The notes: generated by a model not told the origin, from the sequence alone. 64,000 nucleotides of DNA from Leifsonia sp040686855 (GCF_040686855.1 NZ_JBFBOG010000001.1:992001-1056000), one strand, 5' to 3'; shown: positions 7,993-16,991, counted from the first letter of the stretch. Numbers and translations are program-made.

Positions 7993-8580
7993 ATGCACTC
8001 CACGTACCGCGTCATCGGCGCCGCCTCCGCCCTCCTGCTCGCCGTCGCCCTCGCGGGATGCGCGGCGGGCGGCAGCGCTGCGATGGCGCGGCCCGCAAGC
8101 CTCCCCGCAGCCGGCGAGGTCGCGGCCACGGACGGCCTCACCGGCGATGACGGGTACATCCCGGACGGGAGCTCGCTGAGCCTCGACAGCGAGCTGCCCG
8201 CCGTCACCCGCCTGGACCCCGCACTGCTGGCCGCGCTCCGCGATGCGCAGGCCGCGATGCGGCGCGAGGGCGCGGGCCACGACATCACCATCGCCGACGG
8301 CTGGCGATCCGAGCGCTACCAGGAGCACCTGTTCGCGCAGGCGGTCGAGCAGTACGGCAGCGAGGAGGAGGCCGAGAAGTGGGTGAAGCGCGGCAGCGAC
8401 TCGGCCCACGTCCGCGGAGACGCCGTCGACATCTCCGATGCCGGCGCGATGGACTACCTCAACCGCTTTGGGAACGCCTGGGGCCTCTGCCAGACGTACG
8501 CGAACGAGGCCTGGCACTTCGAACTGCGCACCGAGCCCGGCGGCGAGTGCCCGGCGCAGTCCGCCGACGGCCGCGGCTGA
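7993..8580 (+). CDS. VanY-type D,D-carboxypeptidase lipoprotein
   Basis: A 195-residue secreted lipoprotein. The signal peptide ends in the lipobox LAGC (Cys about residue 20). After a linker comes a compact peptidase M15B (VanY) domain, with the zinc ligands His and Asp in SAHVRGDAVDI and the final His in EAWHFELR. Such enzymes trim the terminal D-Ala from peptidoglycan stem peptides at the outer face of the membrane. ATG at 7993 is chosen because it gives a proper signal sequence directly. No vancomycin-resistance cluster (vanHAX, vanRS) is nearby, so a housekeeping cell-wall role is more likely than resistance. Confidence 0.88.
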   Translation: MHSTYRVIGAASALLLAVALAGCAAGGSAAMARPASLPAAGEVAATDGLTGDDGYIPDGSSLSLDSELPAVTRLDPALLAALRDAQAAMRREGAGHDITIADGWRSERYQEHLFAQAVEQYGSEEEAEKWVKRGSDSAHVRGDAVDISDAGAMDYLNRFGNAWGLCQTYANEAWHFELRTEPGGECPAQSADGRG

Positions 8581-8598
8581 CGACTCGCGAAAGCGACG

Positions 8599-9228
8599 TC
8601 AGTCCGCGATCCCGACCGCAGCGCGCTCGGTCTCGGGCCGCCCCACGCTCGCGAGCATGGCATCCGCCAGGTCCGCCCGCGACACTGTGAAGCCGCGCGG
8701 GACGCTGCCTCCGACGCGGGTGCGGTAGTTTCCGGTCGCCCGCCCGGAGGTGAGCATCGGCGGGCGGAACGCGGTCCACACGGCGTCCGACCCCCGAAGC
8801 GAACGCTCCATCTCGCGGAGATCGTCGTACACCGGACGCAGCAGCACGCCGATCAGCGGGAGCGCGATCCGCCGACTGACGAAGCTGTCGTCGGCCGGCG
8901 GCGGCTCGACGGGTGCCGCGCTGATGACGACGAGCCGCAGCCCCATCCCATCCGCAGCCCGGAGGATCGCACGGGTCGCGGGCGCCGCTACCGGCGCGTC
9001 CGCCCGCTTGCGCGGCCCGATGCCCGACAGAGCGGCATCGGCTCCGGCGAGCGCCGCCCGCACCGCCGCCGTGTCATCGAGAGAGGGGATGACGCGGACA
9101 CTGGCACGCGCATCCACGTCGTCGGGCGGCCGGCGCAGAACGACCGTCACATCGTGCCCCTGCTCCAGCGCCTGCTGGGTGATCAGCCGGCCGGTCTGGC
9201 CGCTGGCTCCGAAGATCGTCAGTCTCAT
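8599..9228 (-). CDS. NmrA-like NAD(P)-binding protein
   Basis: A 209-residue atypical SDR. The N-terminal dinucleotide motif FGASGQTG begins at residue 5; later come RLVVISAAPVE and the SRADLADAML segment typical of NAD(P)H-binding (NAD_binding_10) proteins such as YwnB or NmrA-like reductases. It lacks the YxxxK pair of classical SDRs, so a redox sensor or a non-classical reductase is plausible. ATG at 9228 is preferred over an upstream GTG reading because the motif normally starts within five residues of the N-terminus. It is divergent from a MarR gene 59 bp away, so that regulator probably controls it. Confidence 0.82.
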   Translation of the reverse strand: MRLTIFGASGQTGRLITQQALEQGHDVTVVLRRPPDDVDARASVRVIPSLDDTAAVRAALAGADAALSGIGPRKRADAPVAAPATRAILRAADGMGLRLVVISAAPVEPPPADDSFVSRRIALPLIGVLLRPVYDDLREMERSLRGSDAVWTAFRPPMLTSGRATGNYRTRVGGSVPRGFTVSRADLADAMLASVGRPETERAAVGIAD

Positions 9229-9240
9229 GTCGTCATGGTA

Positions 9241-9276
9241 AGTGATAGTCACAGTACCGTGCAATCACCGATCGGT
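9241..9276. promoter_or_regulatory. palindromic sites in the reductase/marR divergent promoter
   Basis: Between the divergent starts lie GTGA-TAG-TCAC (9242-9252) and the perfect 10-bp palindrome ACCGATCGGT (9267-9276). Short dyads in a 59-bp divergent spacer next to a MarR gene are likely operators for that regulator. Confidence 0.5.
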
Positions 9277-9287
9277 ATCATGTCAGC

Positions 9288-9776
9288 ATGAGCTCCGAGC
9301 CCCCCGCCCTGGAGTCCCGGGCCAGCTTCCTGGTCTCCCAGCTAGGACTGCAGAGCGCCCAAGCGTTCACCGCCGCCCTCGCCCCGCTCGGACTCACCCC
9401 CAACCGCTACGGCATCCTCGTGCACGTCGCGCGACAGGAGGGACGCACCCAGCAGGAGCTGGCGACGGCGCTCGGCCTGCACCGCAACTCGATGGTCACC
9501 CTGATCGACGACCTCGAGCAGCGCGGCCTGGTGGAGCGGCGGCGGCACCCGGACGACCGACGCGCCTACGCCATCCACCTCACCCCGGCCGCACGGGATG
9601 TCGTCAGCGCCGCCACGCGCCTGGCCGACGACCAGGAGGAGGCCATGCTCGGCCGCCTGAGCCCGGACGACCGCGCGACCCTCCTCGCCATCCTCACCCG
9701 GATGGTCGCGGGCGGCGGCTACCAGCCGGGCGTGCACCCGGGCCTCGGGCAGCACGGCCAGGAGAGCCCCCAGTAA
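9288..9776 (+). CDS. MarR-family transcriptional regulator
   Basis: A 162-residue winged-helix regulator. The recognition region is QQELATALGLHRNSMVTLID, and the wing is LVERRRHPDDRRAYAIHLT, the DxRxxxIxLT signature of MarR proteins. It probably binds the dyads in the 59-bp spacer to the divergent NmrA-like gene and releases them on binding a small aromatic ligand or on oxidation (family knowledge). There is no Cys in the DNA-binding domain, so redox sensing of the OhrR type is unlikely. Ends 10 bp before argG. Confidence 0.88.
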   Translation: MSSEPPALESRASFLVSQLGLQSAQAFTAALAPLGLTPNRYGILVHVARQEGRTQQELATALGLHRNSMVTLIDDLEQRGLVERRRHPDDRRAYAIHLTPAARDVVSAATRLADDQEEAMLGRLSPDDRATLLAILTRMVAGGGYQPGVHPGLGQHGQESPQ

Positions 9777-9786
9777 GCTGGATGCC

Positions 9787-11220
9787 GTGTCCAAGGTTCT
9801 GAGCAGTCTGCCCGTCGGTGAACGAGTCGGCATCGCGTTCTCGGGAGGGCTCGACACCTCCTGCGCGGTCGCCTGGATGCGCGAGAAGGGCGCGATCCCC
9901 TGCACGTACACCGCCGACATCGGCCAGTACGACGAGCCCGACATCGAGGCCGTCCCCGGCCGCGCCGGCGAGTACGGCGCCGAGATCTCGCGACTCGTGG
10001 ATGCGAAGCGCGCGCTCGTCGAGGAGGGCCTGATCGCCCTGCAGTGCGGCGCCTTCCACATCCGCTCGGGCGGCAAGACCTACTTCAACACCACCCCGCT
10101 CGGCCGCGCGGTCACCGGCGTCATGCTGGTGCGCGCGATGATGGAGGACGGTGTCGAGATCTGGGGCGACGGCTCCACCTACAAGGGCAACGACATCGAG
10201 CGATTCTACCGCTACGGCCTCATCGCCAACCCGCGCCTGCGGATCTACAAGCCGTGGCTCGACGCCGCGTTCGTGGAGGAGCTCGGCGGCCGCAAGGAGA
10301 TGAGCGAATGGCTCGTCGCCCGCGGCTTCCCGTACCGCGACGCGACCGAGAAGGCGTACTCGACCGACGCCAACATCTGGGGCGCCACCCACGAGGCGAA
10401 GCGCCTGGAGGAGCTGGACGCGGGCCTCGACATCGTCGAGCCGATCATGGGCGTCGCCGCCTGGCGCGACGACGTCCCCGTCGAGACCGAGACGGTGTCC
10501 GTCCGCTTCGAGTCGGGCCGCCCGGTCGCCATCAACGGCGTCGAGTTCGACGACCCGGTGGCACTGGTGCTCGAGGCCAACGCGATCGGCGGCCGCCACG
10601 GCCTCGGCGCGTCCGACCAGATCGAGAACCGCATCATCGAGGCCAAGAGCCGCGGCATCTACGAGGCGCCGGGCATGGCCCTGCTGCACATCGTCTACGA
10701 GCGACTGCTCAACGCCATCCACAACGAGGACACGGTCGCCAACTACCACAACGAGGGCCGCCGCCTCGGCCGCCTGATGTATGAGGGCCGCTGGCTCGAC
10801 CCGCAGTCGCTGATGCTGCGCGAGTCGCTGCAGCGCTGGGTCGGCTCCGCCATCACCGGCGAGGTCACGCTGCGCCTCCGCCGCGGCGACGACTACACGA
10901 TCCTCGACACCACCGGCCCGGCGCTCAGCTACCACCCCGAGAAGCTGTCGATGGAGCGCGTGGGCAACTCCGCGTTCGGCCCCGGCGACCGCATCGGCCA
11001 GCTGACCATGCGCAACCTCGACATCGCCGACTCCCGTTCGCGCCTCGAGCAGTACGCGGCGTCCGGCCTCATCGGCGGTCCGACCGGCGCGCTGGTCGGC
11101 GAGCTCGAGGAAGGCAGCGCCCGCTCCATCCTCGAAGGCGTCGAGCCGGTCGACGAGGAGCTGTCGCGCGAGATCGACCTGAGCTCGGAGGGAGCCGCGT
11201 TCGACTCCGGCACCGACTGA
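9787..11220 (+). CDS. argG: argininosuccinate synthase
   Basis: A 477-residue enzyme that joins citrulline and aspartate with ATP to form argininosuccinate, the penultimate step of arginine synthesis. The PP-loop FSGGLDTSCAVAW occupies residues about 18-30, and YGLIANPRLRIYKPW plus GVEFDDPVAL follow. At 477 residues it belongs to the longer form (about 445-480) rather than the 400-residue form. The GTG start at 9787 is the only in-frame start before the PP-loop with the right spacing; no clear ribosome-binding site is seen. It stands alone, away from any argCJBD/H cluster in this window, and no ARG-box was recognised. Confidence 0.93.
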   Translation: MSKVLSSLPVGERVGIAFSGGLDTSCAVAWMREKGAIPCTYTADIGQYDEPDIEAVPGRAGEYGAEISRLVDAKRALVEEGLIALQCGAFHIRSGGKTYFNTTPLGRAVTGVMLVRAMMEDGVEIWGDGSTYKGNDIERFYRYGLIANPRLRIYKPWLDAAFVEELGGRKEMSEWLVARGFPYRDATEKAYSTDANIWGATHEAKRLEELDAGLDIVEPIMGVAAWRDDVPVETETVSVRFESGRPVAINGVEFDDPVALVLEANAIGGRHGLGASDQIENRIIEAKSRGIYEAPGMALLHIVYERLLNAIHNEDTVANYHNEGRRLGRLMYEGRWLDPQSLMLRESLQRWVGSAITGEVTLRLRRGDDYTILDTTGPALSYHPEKLSMERVGNSAFGPGDRIGQLTMRNLDIADSRSRLEQYAASGLIGGPTGALVGELEEGSARSILEGVEPVDEELSREIDLSSEGAAFDSGTD

Positions 11221-11272
11221 GCCCGTCGCGGCGCGCGAGCGTCGCGGCACCCGCCGAACGTACGATGGGCGT

Positions 11273-11704
11273 ATGGACAAGCACGAGGTGGAGGCGGAGG
11301 AGCACCGCCCCGAGAACTGGCCGCTGGGCCGGCTGCTCGGCGCCGCCTCCCGCACCGTCGAGCGTGCCTGGGCGGAGGCGCTGGAGGAGCGCGGCCTGAC
11401 CCACGCCGGCCTGGTCGTGCTACACCTGCTGGAGCTGGGCTTCGACTCGCAATCCGATCTCGCCCGGCTGGCGCGCGTCGAGCCGCAGACGATGTCCCGC
11501 ACGGTGGACCGCCTGGAGCGCGAGGGCCTGCTGGTGCGCCGACCCGACCCGGTCGACCGGCGCCGTCACGTCCTCGCCGTCACCGACGCCGGGCGCGCCG
11601 CCTTCGCCGGAGTGCGCGGACTGGAGGACGAGGTGTTCCCCGAGGTCGACGACCCGTCGGCGTTGCGCGCCGCCCTGCTGCAGATCGTCTCCGCCCGCCC
11701 ATGA
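11273..11704 (+). CDS. MarR-family transcriptional regulator
   Basis: A 143-residue winged-helix protein. The helix-turn-helix is SDLARLARVEPQTMSRTVDR and the wing LLVRRPDPVDRRRHVLAVT carries the family DRRR signature. The last 4 bp overlap the start of the GlxA-type regulator (ATGA), so two regulators of different families are translated as a coupled pair. The target is unknown; the downstream GAPDH gene lies 136 bp beyond the second regulator and could be affected. Confidence 0.87.
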   Translation: MDKHEVEAEEHRPENWPLGRLLGAASRTVERAWAEALEERGLTHAGLVVLHLLELGFDSQSDLARLARVEPQTMSRTVDRLEREGLLVRRPDPVDRRRHVLAVTDAGRAAFAGVRGLEDEVFPEVDDPSALRAALLQIVSARP

Positions 11705-12651
11705 GCGACAGCGGCGTGCACCGCGTCGCCGTGCTGGTGCTGGAGGGCGCGAAGCCGCTCGATGTCGGCATCCCCGCCCAGGTGTTCTCCCACCGGCCGA
11801 GCATGCCGTACGAGGTGCGCGTCTGCGGTGCGGCGCCCGGCCTGGTGACAGGAGGCGACGGGCTCTCGTATCACGTGGCCGACGGGCTGGAGGCGCTGGA
11901 GCAGGCCGACTCGGTGTTCGTGCCCGGCTACCGCAACCCTGCCACCACCGACCCGCCCGCCGCGGTCGTCGGAGCGCTCCTCGCCGCCCACGAGCGCGGC
12001 GCAAGACTCGCCGCGATCTCGACAGGGGCGTTCGCGCTCGCGGCGACCGGACTCCTCGACGGCAAGCGCGCGACCACCCACTGGCACTACACGCGCGCCC
12101 TCGCGGAGCGGCATCCCCTGATCCGGGTCGACGAGAACGTGCTGTTCGTCGACGAGGGCGACATCCTCACCTCTGCCGGCGCCGCCTCCGGCATCGACCT
12201 CTGCCTGCACCTGGTGCGCCGCGACCACGGGGTCGGGCTGTCGAACCGCGTGGCCCGGCGGCTCGTCGCCGCGCCGTACCGCAGCGGCGGGCAGGCGCAG
12301 TACGTGCCCCGCAGCGTCCCCGAACCGCTCGGCGACCTCTTCGCCGGGACGCGGGAGTGGGCGCTCGCGCACCTCGCCGAGCCGCTGACCCTCGACGCGC
12401 TCGCCCGCAACGCGAAGGTGTCGGCCCGCACCTTCTCCCGCCGCTTCGTCGAGGACACCGGCTACACCCCGATGCAGTGGGTGCTGCGCGCCCGCGTCGA
12501 CCTGGCCCGCGAGCTGCTGGAGCGCACCGACCTGGGCGTCGAGCAGATCGCGGCGCGCGTGGGCCTCGGGACGGGGGCGAACCTGCGGCTGCACTTCCAG
12601 CGCATCCTGGGCACCTCGCCGACGGAGTACCGGCACACGTTCTCCGCCTGA
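11701..12651 (+). CDS. GlxA-type regulator (DJ-1/PfpI domain plus AraC HTH)
   Basis: A 316-residue protein with an N-terminal DJ-1/PfpI-like domain (about 8-175) and a C-terminal AraC double helix-turn-helix (about 220-310: LTLDALARNAKVSARTFSRR, then GVEQIAARVGLGTGANLRLH). In many relatives the nucleophile-elbow position is Cys (CTGAF); here it reads ISTGAFALAATG, Ser in place of Cys, fitting a sensor rather than a hydrolase. Members often govern arginine, carnitine or choline catabolism. Coupled to the upstream MarR gene by a 4-bp overlap. Confidence 0.87.
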   Translation: MSDSGVHRVAVLVLEGAKPLDVGIPAQVFSHRPSMPYEVRVCGAAPGLVTGGDGLSYHVADGLEALEQADSVFVPGYRNPATTDPPAAVVGALLAAHERGARLAAISTGAFALAATGLLDGKRATTHWHYTRALAERHPLIRVDENVLFVDEGDILTSAGAASGIDLCLHLVRRDHGVGLSNRVARRLVAAPYRSGGQAQYVPRSVPEPLGDLFAGTREWALAHLAEPLTLDALARNAKVSARTFSRRFVEDTGYTPMQWVLRARVDLARELLERTDLGVEQIAARVGLGTGANLRLHFQRILGTSPTEYRHTFSA

Positions 12652-12787
12652 CGGGCCTGGCACGATCCTTTCGCTGCATGGCAGAAAGCCTGGCGGGATG
12701 CTTGCGCAGCGTGTCGTCCACGCCACTGTCGTCCCCTCGACGCCGCGCGCAGCATGGATGAGGTCACACGAAAGGACATCACACGCC

Positions 12788-13789
12788 ATGACCCGCATCG
12801 CCATCAACGGATTCGGCCGCATCGGCCGCAACACGCTCCGCGCACTGCTGGAGCGCGACTCCGACCTCGAGGTCGTCGCCGTCAACGACCTGACGGCACC
12901 CGCCACCCTCGCCCACCTGCTCGCGTACGACAGCTCGCTCGGCCGCCTCGGCCGCACCGTCGAGGTCGACGGCGACACGCTGGTCGTGGACGGCCGACGC
13001 ATCCGCGTCCTCGCCGAGCGCGAGCCTGCCGACCTGCCCTGGGCCGAGCTGGGAGTGGAGGTGGTGCTCGAGTCCACCGGACGCTTCACCTCCGCCGACG
13101 CCGCCCGCGGGCACCTGACCGCCGGCGCCAAGCGCGTCCTCGTCAGCGCCCCCGCCGATGGTGCGGACGTCACGCTCGCCTACGGCGTCAACACGGACGC
13201 CTTCGACGCGGAGAACCACCTCATCGTCTCCAACGCCTCCTGCACCACGAACGCGCTGGCTCCGCTGGCGAAGGTGCTGGACGACCTCGCGGGCATCGAG
13301 CACGGCTTCATGACGACCGTGCACGCCTACACGCAGGAGCAGAACCTCCAGGACGGCCCCCACCGCGACCTCCGCCGCGCCCGCGCCGCCGCCGTCAACA
13401 TCGTGCCGACGACGACCGGCGCCGCGAAGGCGATCGGGCTGGTCCTGCCCCAGTTGGACGGCAAGCTGTCGGGCGACTCCATCCGCGTTCCGGTGCCGGT
13501 CGGCTCCATCGTGGAGCTCAACACGACGGTGTCGCGCGACGTCACCCGCGACGAGGTGCTGGCCGCCTACCGCGAGGCCGCCGATGGCGCGCTCCGCGGC
13601 ATCCTGGAGTACGCCGACGCCCCGCTCGTCTCGAGCGACATCACCGGACAGCCTGCGTCGTCCATCTTCGACGCCGCGCTCACCCGTGTGGACGGCCGCC
13701 ACATCAAGGTCGTCGCCTGGTACGACAACGAGTGGGGCTTCTCCAACCGCGTCGTCGACACGCTGGAGCTGCTGGCGGAGGCCGTCTGA
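12788..13789 (+). CDS. gap: glyceraldehyde-3-phosphate dehydrogenase, type I
   Basis: A 333-residue phosphorylating GAPDH that interconverts glyceraldehyde-3-phosphate and 1,3-bisphosphoglycerate. NAD-binding motif NGFGRIGR at residues 6-13, NDL for the NAD ribose contact, catalytic Cys in SNASCTTNALAPLAKVLDD, phosphate-site residues in TTTGAAKAI, and WYDNEWGFSNR near the C-terminus. ATG at 12788 has AAAGGA about 11 nt upstream. It is monocistronic rather than in a gap-pgk-tpi operon, so it may be a second copy; this cannot be settled from the window. Its stop lies in the palindrome CTGAGGCCTCAG, which also contains the opposing gene's stop. Confidence 0.93.
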   Translation: MTRIAINGFGRIGRNTLRALLERDSDLEVVAVNDLTAPATLAHLLAYDSSLGRLGRTVEVDGDTLVVDGRRIRVLAEREPADLPWAELGVEVVLESTGRFTSADAARGHLTAGAKRVLVSAPADGADVTLAYGVNTDAFDAENHLIVSNASCTTNALAPLAKVLDDLAGIEHGFMTTVHAYTQEQNLQDGPHRDLRRARAAAVNIVPTTTGAAKAIGLVLPQLDGKLSGDSIRVPVPVGSIVELNTTVSRDVTRDEVLAAYREAADGALRGILEYADAPLVSSDITGQPASSIFDAALTRVDGRHIKVVAWYDNEWGFSNRVVDTLELLAEAV

Positions 13790-13793
13790 GGCC

Positions 13794-14768
13794 TCAGGCC
13801 TCTTTCGGGACTTTGACGATGAGGCTGGACGGGTCGACCCAGGTGCGCAGCGCGGACGCGCGGCCGAACAGGTCGCCGTCCAGCTCCACCTCCTCGGCCC
13901 GGCTCAGCCGCATCACGAACTCCTTGCCCTTCAGGTAGTTCATCGCCCGCACCTCCCGGTCGGCGCCCATCAGGCGTCGGCCGACGGAGGTGCGGCGCAG
14001 CACGCCGTTCTCCCAGAAGATCTTGACCACGATCTGCACCCAGCCGATGAACCCCTCGGGCCGGAGCACGACGATGTCGAACTGCCCGTCGTCGACAGCG
14101 GCCTCGGGCAGCAGGAGGATGTTGGCGGGCAGCGACCCGCAGTTTCCGATCAGGACGGTGTGGGCGCGCATCGAGTGCTGGCCGTGGTCGTCCAGCCGGT
14201 AGCGGACGCGGAGCTGGTTCTTGTCCCGCAGCACCGTGCCGATCGCCTTCACGTAGGCGAGCCAGCCGTGCTTGGCCTTCAGGTCCTCGTCGGTCGCGGC
14301 GATCATCTGGGCGTCGATCCCGACACCGGCCATCACCAGGTAGGCGTGCCGCCGGGTGCTCCCGGTGCCGTCGCGCAGCTCGATCACGCCCATGTCGATC
14401 GACCGGTCGCCGCCGGCGAAAGCGGAGTCGAGCGCGTTCTCGATGTCGTCCAGCGTGAGATTCAGGTTGCGGGCCAGCAGGTTGCCGGTGCCGGAGGGCA
14501 GCAGTGCGAGCGGCGTGCCGGTGCCGCGCAGCTCCTCGGCCACCGTGCGGACCGTGCCGTCGCCGCCCGCGGCGATGACGACGTCGACGCCCTTCTCGAG
14601 CGCTTCCTTCGTCTGCCCGCTGCCGGGGTCGTCCTCGGTGGTCTCGAGCCATATCGTCTCGTTCCACCCCCAGCGCTTCTCGGCGGCGGACAGCGCCTCG
14701 CGCAACGCGGGCTCATCCACCTTCACCGGGTTCACGACGATCGCTGCGGTCCTCGGTTGCTCGGGCAT
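13794..14768 (-). CDS. diacylglycerol/lipid kinase family protein
   Basis: A 324-residue DAGK-catalytic-domain (DagK/YegS/BmrU) protein. It has the nucleotide motif AAGGDGTVRTVAEE and the SGTGNLLARNL loop, followed by a beta-rich C-terminal domain. Such enzymes phosphorylate diacylglycerol or related lipids at the cytoplasmic membrane face. ATG at 14768 starts MPEQPRTAAIVVNP, the usual position of the first strand. It lies 61 bp downstream of the Ser/Thr kinase gene on the same strand and may be co-transcribed. Its stop and that of gap, on the other strand, are 4 bp apart. Confidence 0.86.
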   Translation of the reverse strand: MPEQPRTAAIVVNPVKVDEPALREALSAAEKRWGWNETIWLETTEDDPGSGQTKEALEKGVDVVIAAGGDGTVRTVAEELRGTGTPLALLPSGTGNLLARNLNLTLDDIENALDSAFAGGDRSIDMGVIELRDGTGSTRRHAYLVMAGVGIDAQMIAATDEDLKAKHGWLAYVKAIGTVLRDKNQLRVRYRLDDHGQHSMRAHTVLIGNCGSLPANILLLPEAAVDDGQFDIVVLRPEGFIGWVQIVVKIFWENGVLRRTSVGRRLMGADREVRAMNYLKGKEFVMRLSRAEEVELDGDLFGRASALRTWVDPSSLIVKVPKEA

Positions 14769-14829
14769 ACCGGGGACAGTACCGGGGAAGCGGCGGGTGC
14801 GGAAGCGGGAGGGGTGCGGGCGCCCCGCG

Positions 14830-16155
14830 TCACTTGCCTTTGCCCGGCCCGCCGTTGTTCTTCCCCGGGCCCTTGTTGGGGTTGTCGGCGCCGGGTCCGG
14901 GCTTGGCAGGGGCGGGCGCGGGGGCCGGGTTGGACTGTGCGGGCTGCTGCTGCGCGGGCTGCTGTGCGGGCTGCTGCGCGGGCTGCTGCGGCTCCGGCGT
15001 CGTGGTGGTGACGGCGGGCGCGACGGTCGTCGGCGGCGCCTCCATGCTCGGGGTCGGCCGCGGCGTCGTCGGGACCGACTGGGGCTCCTCCGACGCCGGC
15101 GCGACCATGCTTCCGAGGGTGAGTGTCGCGGCGACCACCAGGATGGAGCCGGCGACCGCGCCGGTCGCGACGATCCCGCGACGGCGTCGCGTCGTCTTCG
15201 TGTCGCGCGCCGCGCGGCGGGTGGGGAGGATGCGCGTGGGATCCGTCGCCTCCGCCGCAACGGGCCCGGCCGCCACCGCAGGACCGGTCATCGCCTGCGT
15301 CGCGACGTCCTCCGGGGCCTCGGGCACCCATCCCGCCAGCTGCGGCGCGAGCTCCCGCGCCATCACGGCGACCTCCAGCGCGGTCGGCCGCAGCGCGGGG
15401 TCGCGCGCGGTCATCGCGGCGAGAAGACCCCGCCAGTCCTCGGGCAGCGACGCCGGGATGCGCGGGTCGCGCGCCGCCCGCGCGGCTACCGCCTCCACCG
15501 GGGTCCCGGGATACTCGCGCACGCCGGTCAGCGTCTCCAGCGTCAAGAGCCCCAGGGAGTAGATGTCGGCCGAAGGCCCCGGCTCGCCGCCGAAGACCTG
15601 CTCCGGGCTGAGGTAGCCGGCGGTGCCGATGACGGTGCCGATCGTGGTGATCCGCTCCGAGCCGATGAGGTGCGCGATGCCGAAGTCGGCGAGCTTCACG
15701 ACCGGGCGGCCGCCCGGAACGCTCGAGTCGGCGAGCAGGATGTTCCCCGGCTTGAGGTCGCGATGCACCATCCCCGCTTCGTGCACGACGACGAGAGCTT
15801 CCGCGATGCCGGCCGTCACCTCCACCGCTTCGTCGGGCGGCAGCGGCCCGCGCTCCAGGCGGCTGCGCAGGTCCTCGCCGTCGACCAGCTCCATGACGAG
15901 GAAGCTCGGGGTCGCATCCCCGTCGGCGGCGAGGTGCGCGTCGTGCAGGGCGACCAGGTGCGGGTGGCTCAGCCGGGCGAGCATCGTGGCCTCGGTGTGC
16001 CGCCGCGCGTCCTCGACCGCCGTCCCGGGGGCGAACAGCTTGACCGCGACCTCGCGGTCGAGCCGCAGGTCGGTCGCCCGGTACACGGTCGCCATCCCGC
16101 CACGACCCAGTCGGTCGTGCAGTTCGTACCGCTCCAGGAGCACTCTGTCGTCCAC
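14830..16155 (-). CDS. membrane-anchored Ser/Thr protein kinase (PknB-type)
   Basis: A 441-residue Hanks-type kinase. The Gly-rich loop is LGRGGMATVYRA, the ATP Lys is in VAVKLF, the catalytic loop HRDLKPGN, then DFGIAHLIG, and GTAGYLSPEQVFG in the activation segment. After the kinase domain (about 8-265) comes a cytoplasmic linker, a single transmembrane segment (GIVATGAVAGSILVVAATL), and an extracellular Pro/Thr/Gln tail with PAQQ repeats ending in Lys/Gly-rich sequence. There are no PASTA repeats, so it is unlikely to sense muropeptides as PknB does. GTG at 16155 is preferred because it places the Gly-rich loop at residue 13; a longer reading adds an unlikely N-terminus. Confidence 0.9.
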   Translation of the reverse strand: MDDRVLLERYELHDRLGRGGMATVYRATDLRLDREVAVKLFAPGTAVEDARRHTEATMLARLSHPHLVALHDAHLAADGDATPSFLVMELVDGEDLRSRLERGPLPPDEAVEVTAGIAEALVVVHEAGMVHRDLKPGNILLADSSVPGGRPVVKLADFGIAHLIGSERITTIGTVIGTAGYLSPEQVFGGEPGPSADIYSLGLLTLETLTGVREYPGTPVEAVAARAARDPRIPASLPEDWRGLLAAMTARDPALRPTALEVAVMARELAPQLAGWVPEAPEDVATQAMTGPAVAAGPVAAEATDPTRILPTRRAARDTKTTRRRRGIVATGAVAGSILVVAATLTLGSMVAPASEEPQSVPTTPRPTPSMEAPPTTVAPAVTTTTPEPQQPAQQPAQQPAQQQPAQSNPAPAPAPAKPGPGADNPNKGPGKNNGGPGKGK

Positions 16156-16252
16156 CGCGCGAGCATACGCGCGGATGGGCAGTCCGTGAATCCGCCGACA
16201 GTCGGGTCCACCCAGGTTGCATCCCGGACGGGATCGGGCATGACTGGGAGAG

Positions 16253-16744
16253 GTGAAGCACGAACCGGAAGCGACTCCGCCCGACACGGGTGTTCTGGAG
16301 GCGCTGCAGGTCTACCGTGCAGCCGAGGCCGCGATGCGCCGTCGCACCGGCGCGGCCATGGGCATCGGCGAGAACGACCTGCTGGCGCTCCGTCTCATCC
16401 TGGACAACACCGCCCTCGGGAGACCGACCTTCGCGAAGGACATCAGCGCGTACCTCGGCGTCTCCAGCGCCTCGACCACGCTGCTCATCGACCGGCTGGC
16501 GAAGAGCGGCTTCGTCGAACGGCGCCCCAGCCGCATCGACAAACGCTCGGTGGAGCTGGTGCCCACGCGAGCGGCGCTCGGCGAGACGGGCCCGCTGCTG
16601 GCCGCGGCGCAGGAGCAGATCGCCGCCGCCACCGCCGAACTCAGCCCCGACGAGGCCGAAACCGTGACCCGCTTCCTGACGAAGATGCGCGAAACCGTCG
16701 ATCGCATCGCCTCGGAACGGTCGGCTAGGCCGAAACGCACCTGA
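16253..16744 (+). CDS. MarR-family transcriptional regulator
   Basis: A 163-residue winged-helix protein. HTH: FAKDISAYLGVSSASTTLLI; wing: GFVERRPSRIDKRSVELVPT. GTG at 16253 has GGGAGAGG immediately upstream. Divergent from the Ser/Thr kinase (97 bp apart) and followed after 69 bp by two small membrane-protein genes on the same strand, which may be part of its regulon. Confidence 0.85.
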   Translation: MKHEPEATPPDTGVLEALQVYRAAEAAMRRRTGAAMGIGENDLLALRLILDNTALGRPTFAKDISAYLGVSSASTTLLIDRLAKSGFVERRPSRIDKRSVELVPTRAALGETGPLLAAAQEQIAAATAELSPDEAETVTRFLTKMRETVDRIASERSARPKRT

Positions 16745-16813
16745 AGTCAAGGGGATTGCTAGGCAATTGAAGCAGTTGTTGGCTGGAGTGCGTCAAGGAA
16801 AGGACACTTCTCC

Positions 16814-16978
16814 ATGAACATCCTGCTCATCATCATCGCGATCATCGCGATCATCCTGCTGCTCACCGGTGGCTTCGTTCAGTCCCTGAACTTCCTCCTG
16901 TGGGTGGGAATCATCCTGCTCGTGCTCGCCGTGATCGTCTGGCTGGTGCGACTGCTCACCGGAAGCCGACGGGTCTAG
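16814..16978 (+). CDS. small two-helix hydrophobic membrane protein (54 aa)
   Basis: ATG at 16814 is preceded by AAAGGA about 10 nt upstream, and the frame closes with TAG at 16976-16978. The 54 residues are almost entirely hydrophobic: helix one spans about residues 3-18 (Ile/Leu-rich), a short GGFVQSLN turn follows, then helix two about 27-46, ending in a basic SRRV tail. Small proteins of this form are common in actinobacteria, often annotated only as hydrophobic protein. It lies 13 bp before the DUF6458 gene and surely shares its transcript. No function is known to me; association with stress or envelope proteins is a guess. Confidence 0.72.
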   Translation: MNILLIIIAIIAIILLLTGGFVQSLNFLLWVGIILLVLAVIVWLVRLLTGSRRV

Positions 16979-16991
16979 GCAGGAGGCAGCC

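Noticed and set aside
7993..8580. VanY-like gene as vancomycin resistance determinant
   Set aside because: No vanHAX or vanRS nearby; M15B carboxypeptidase lipoproteins are common housekeeping proteins.
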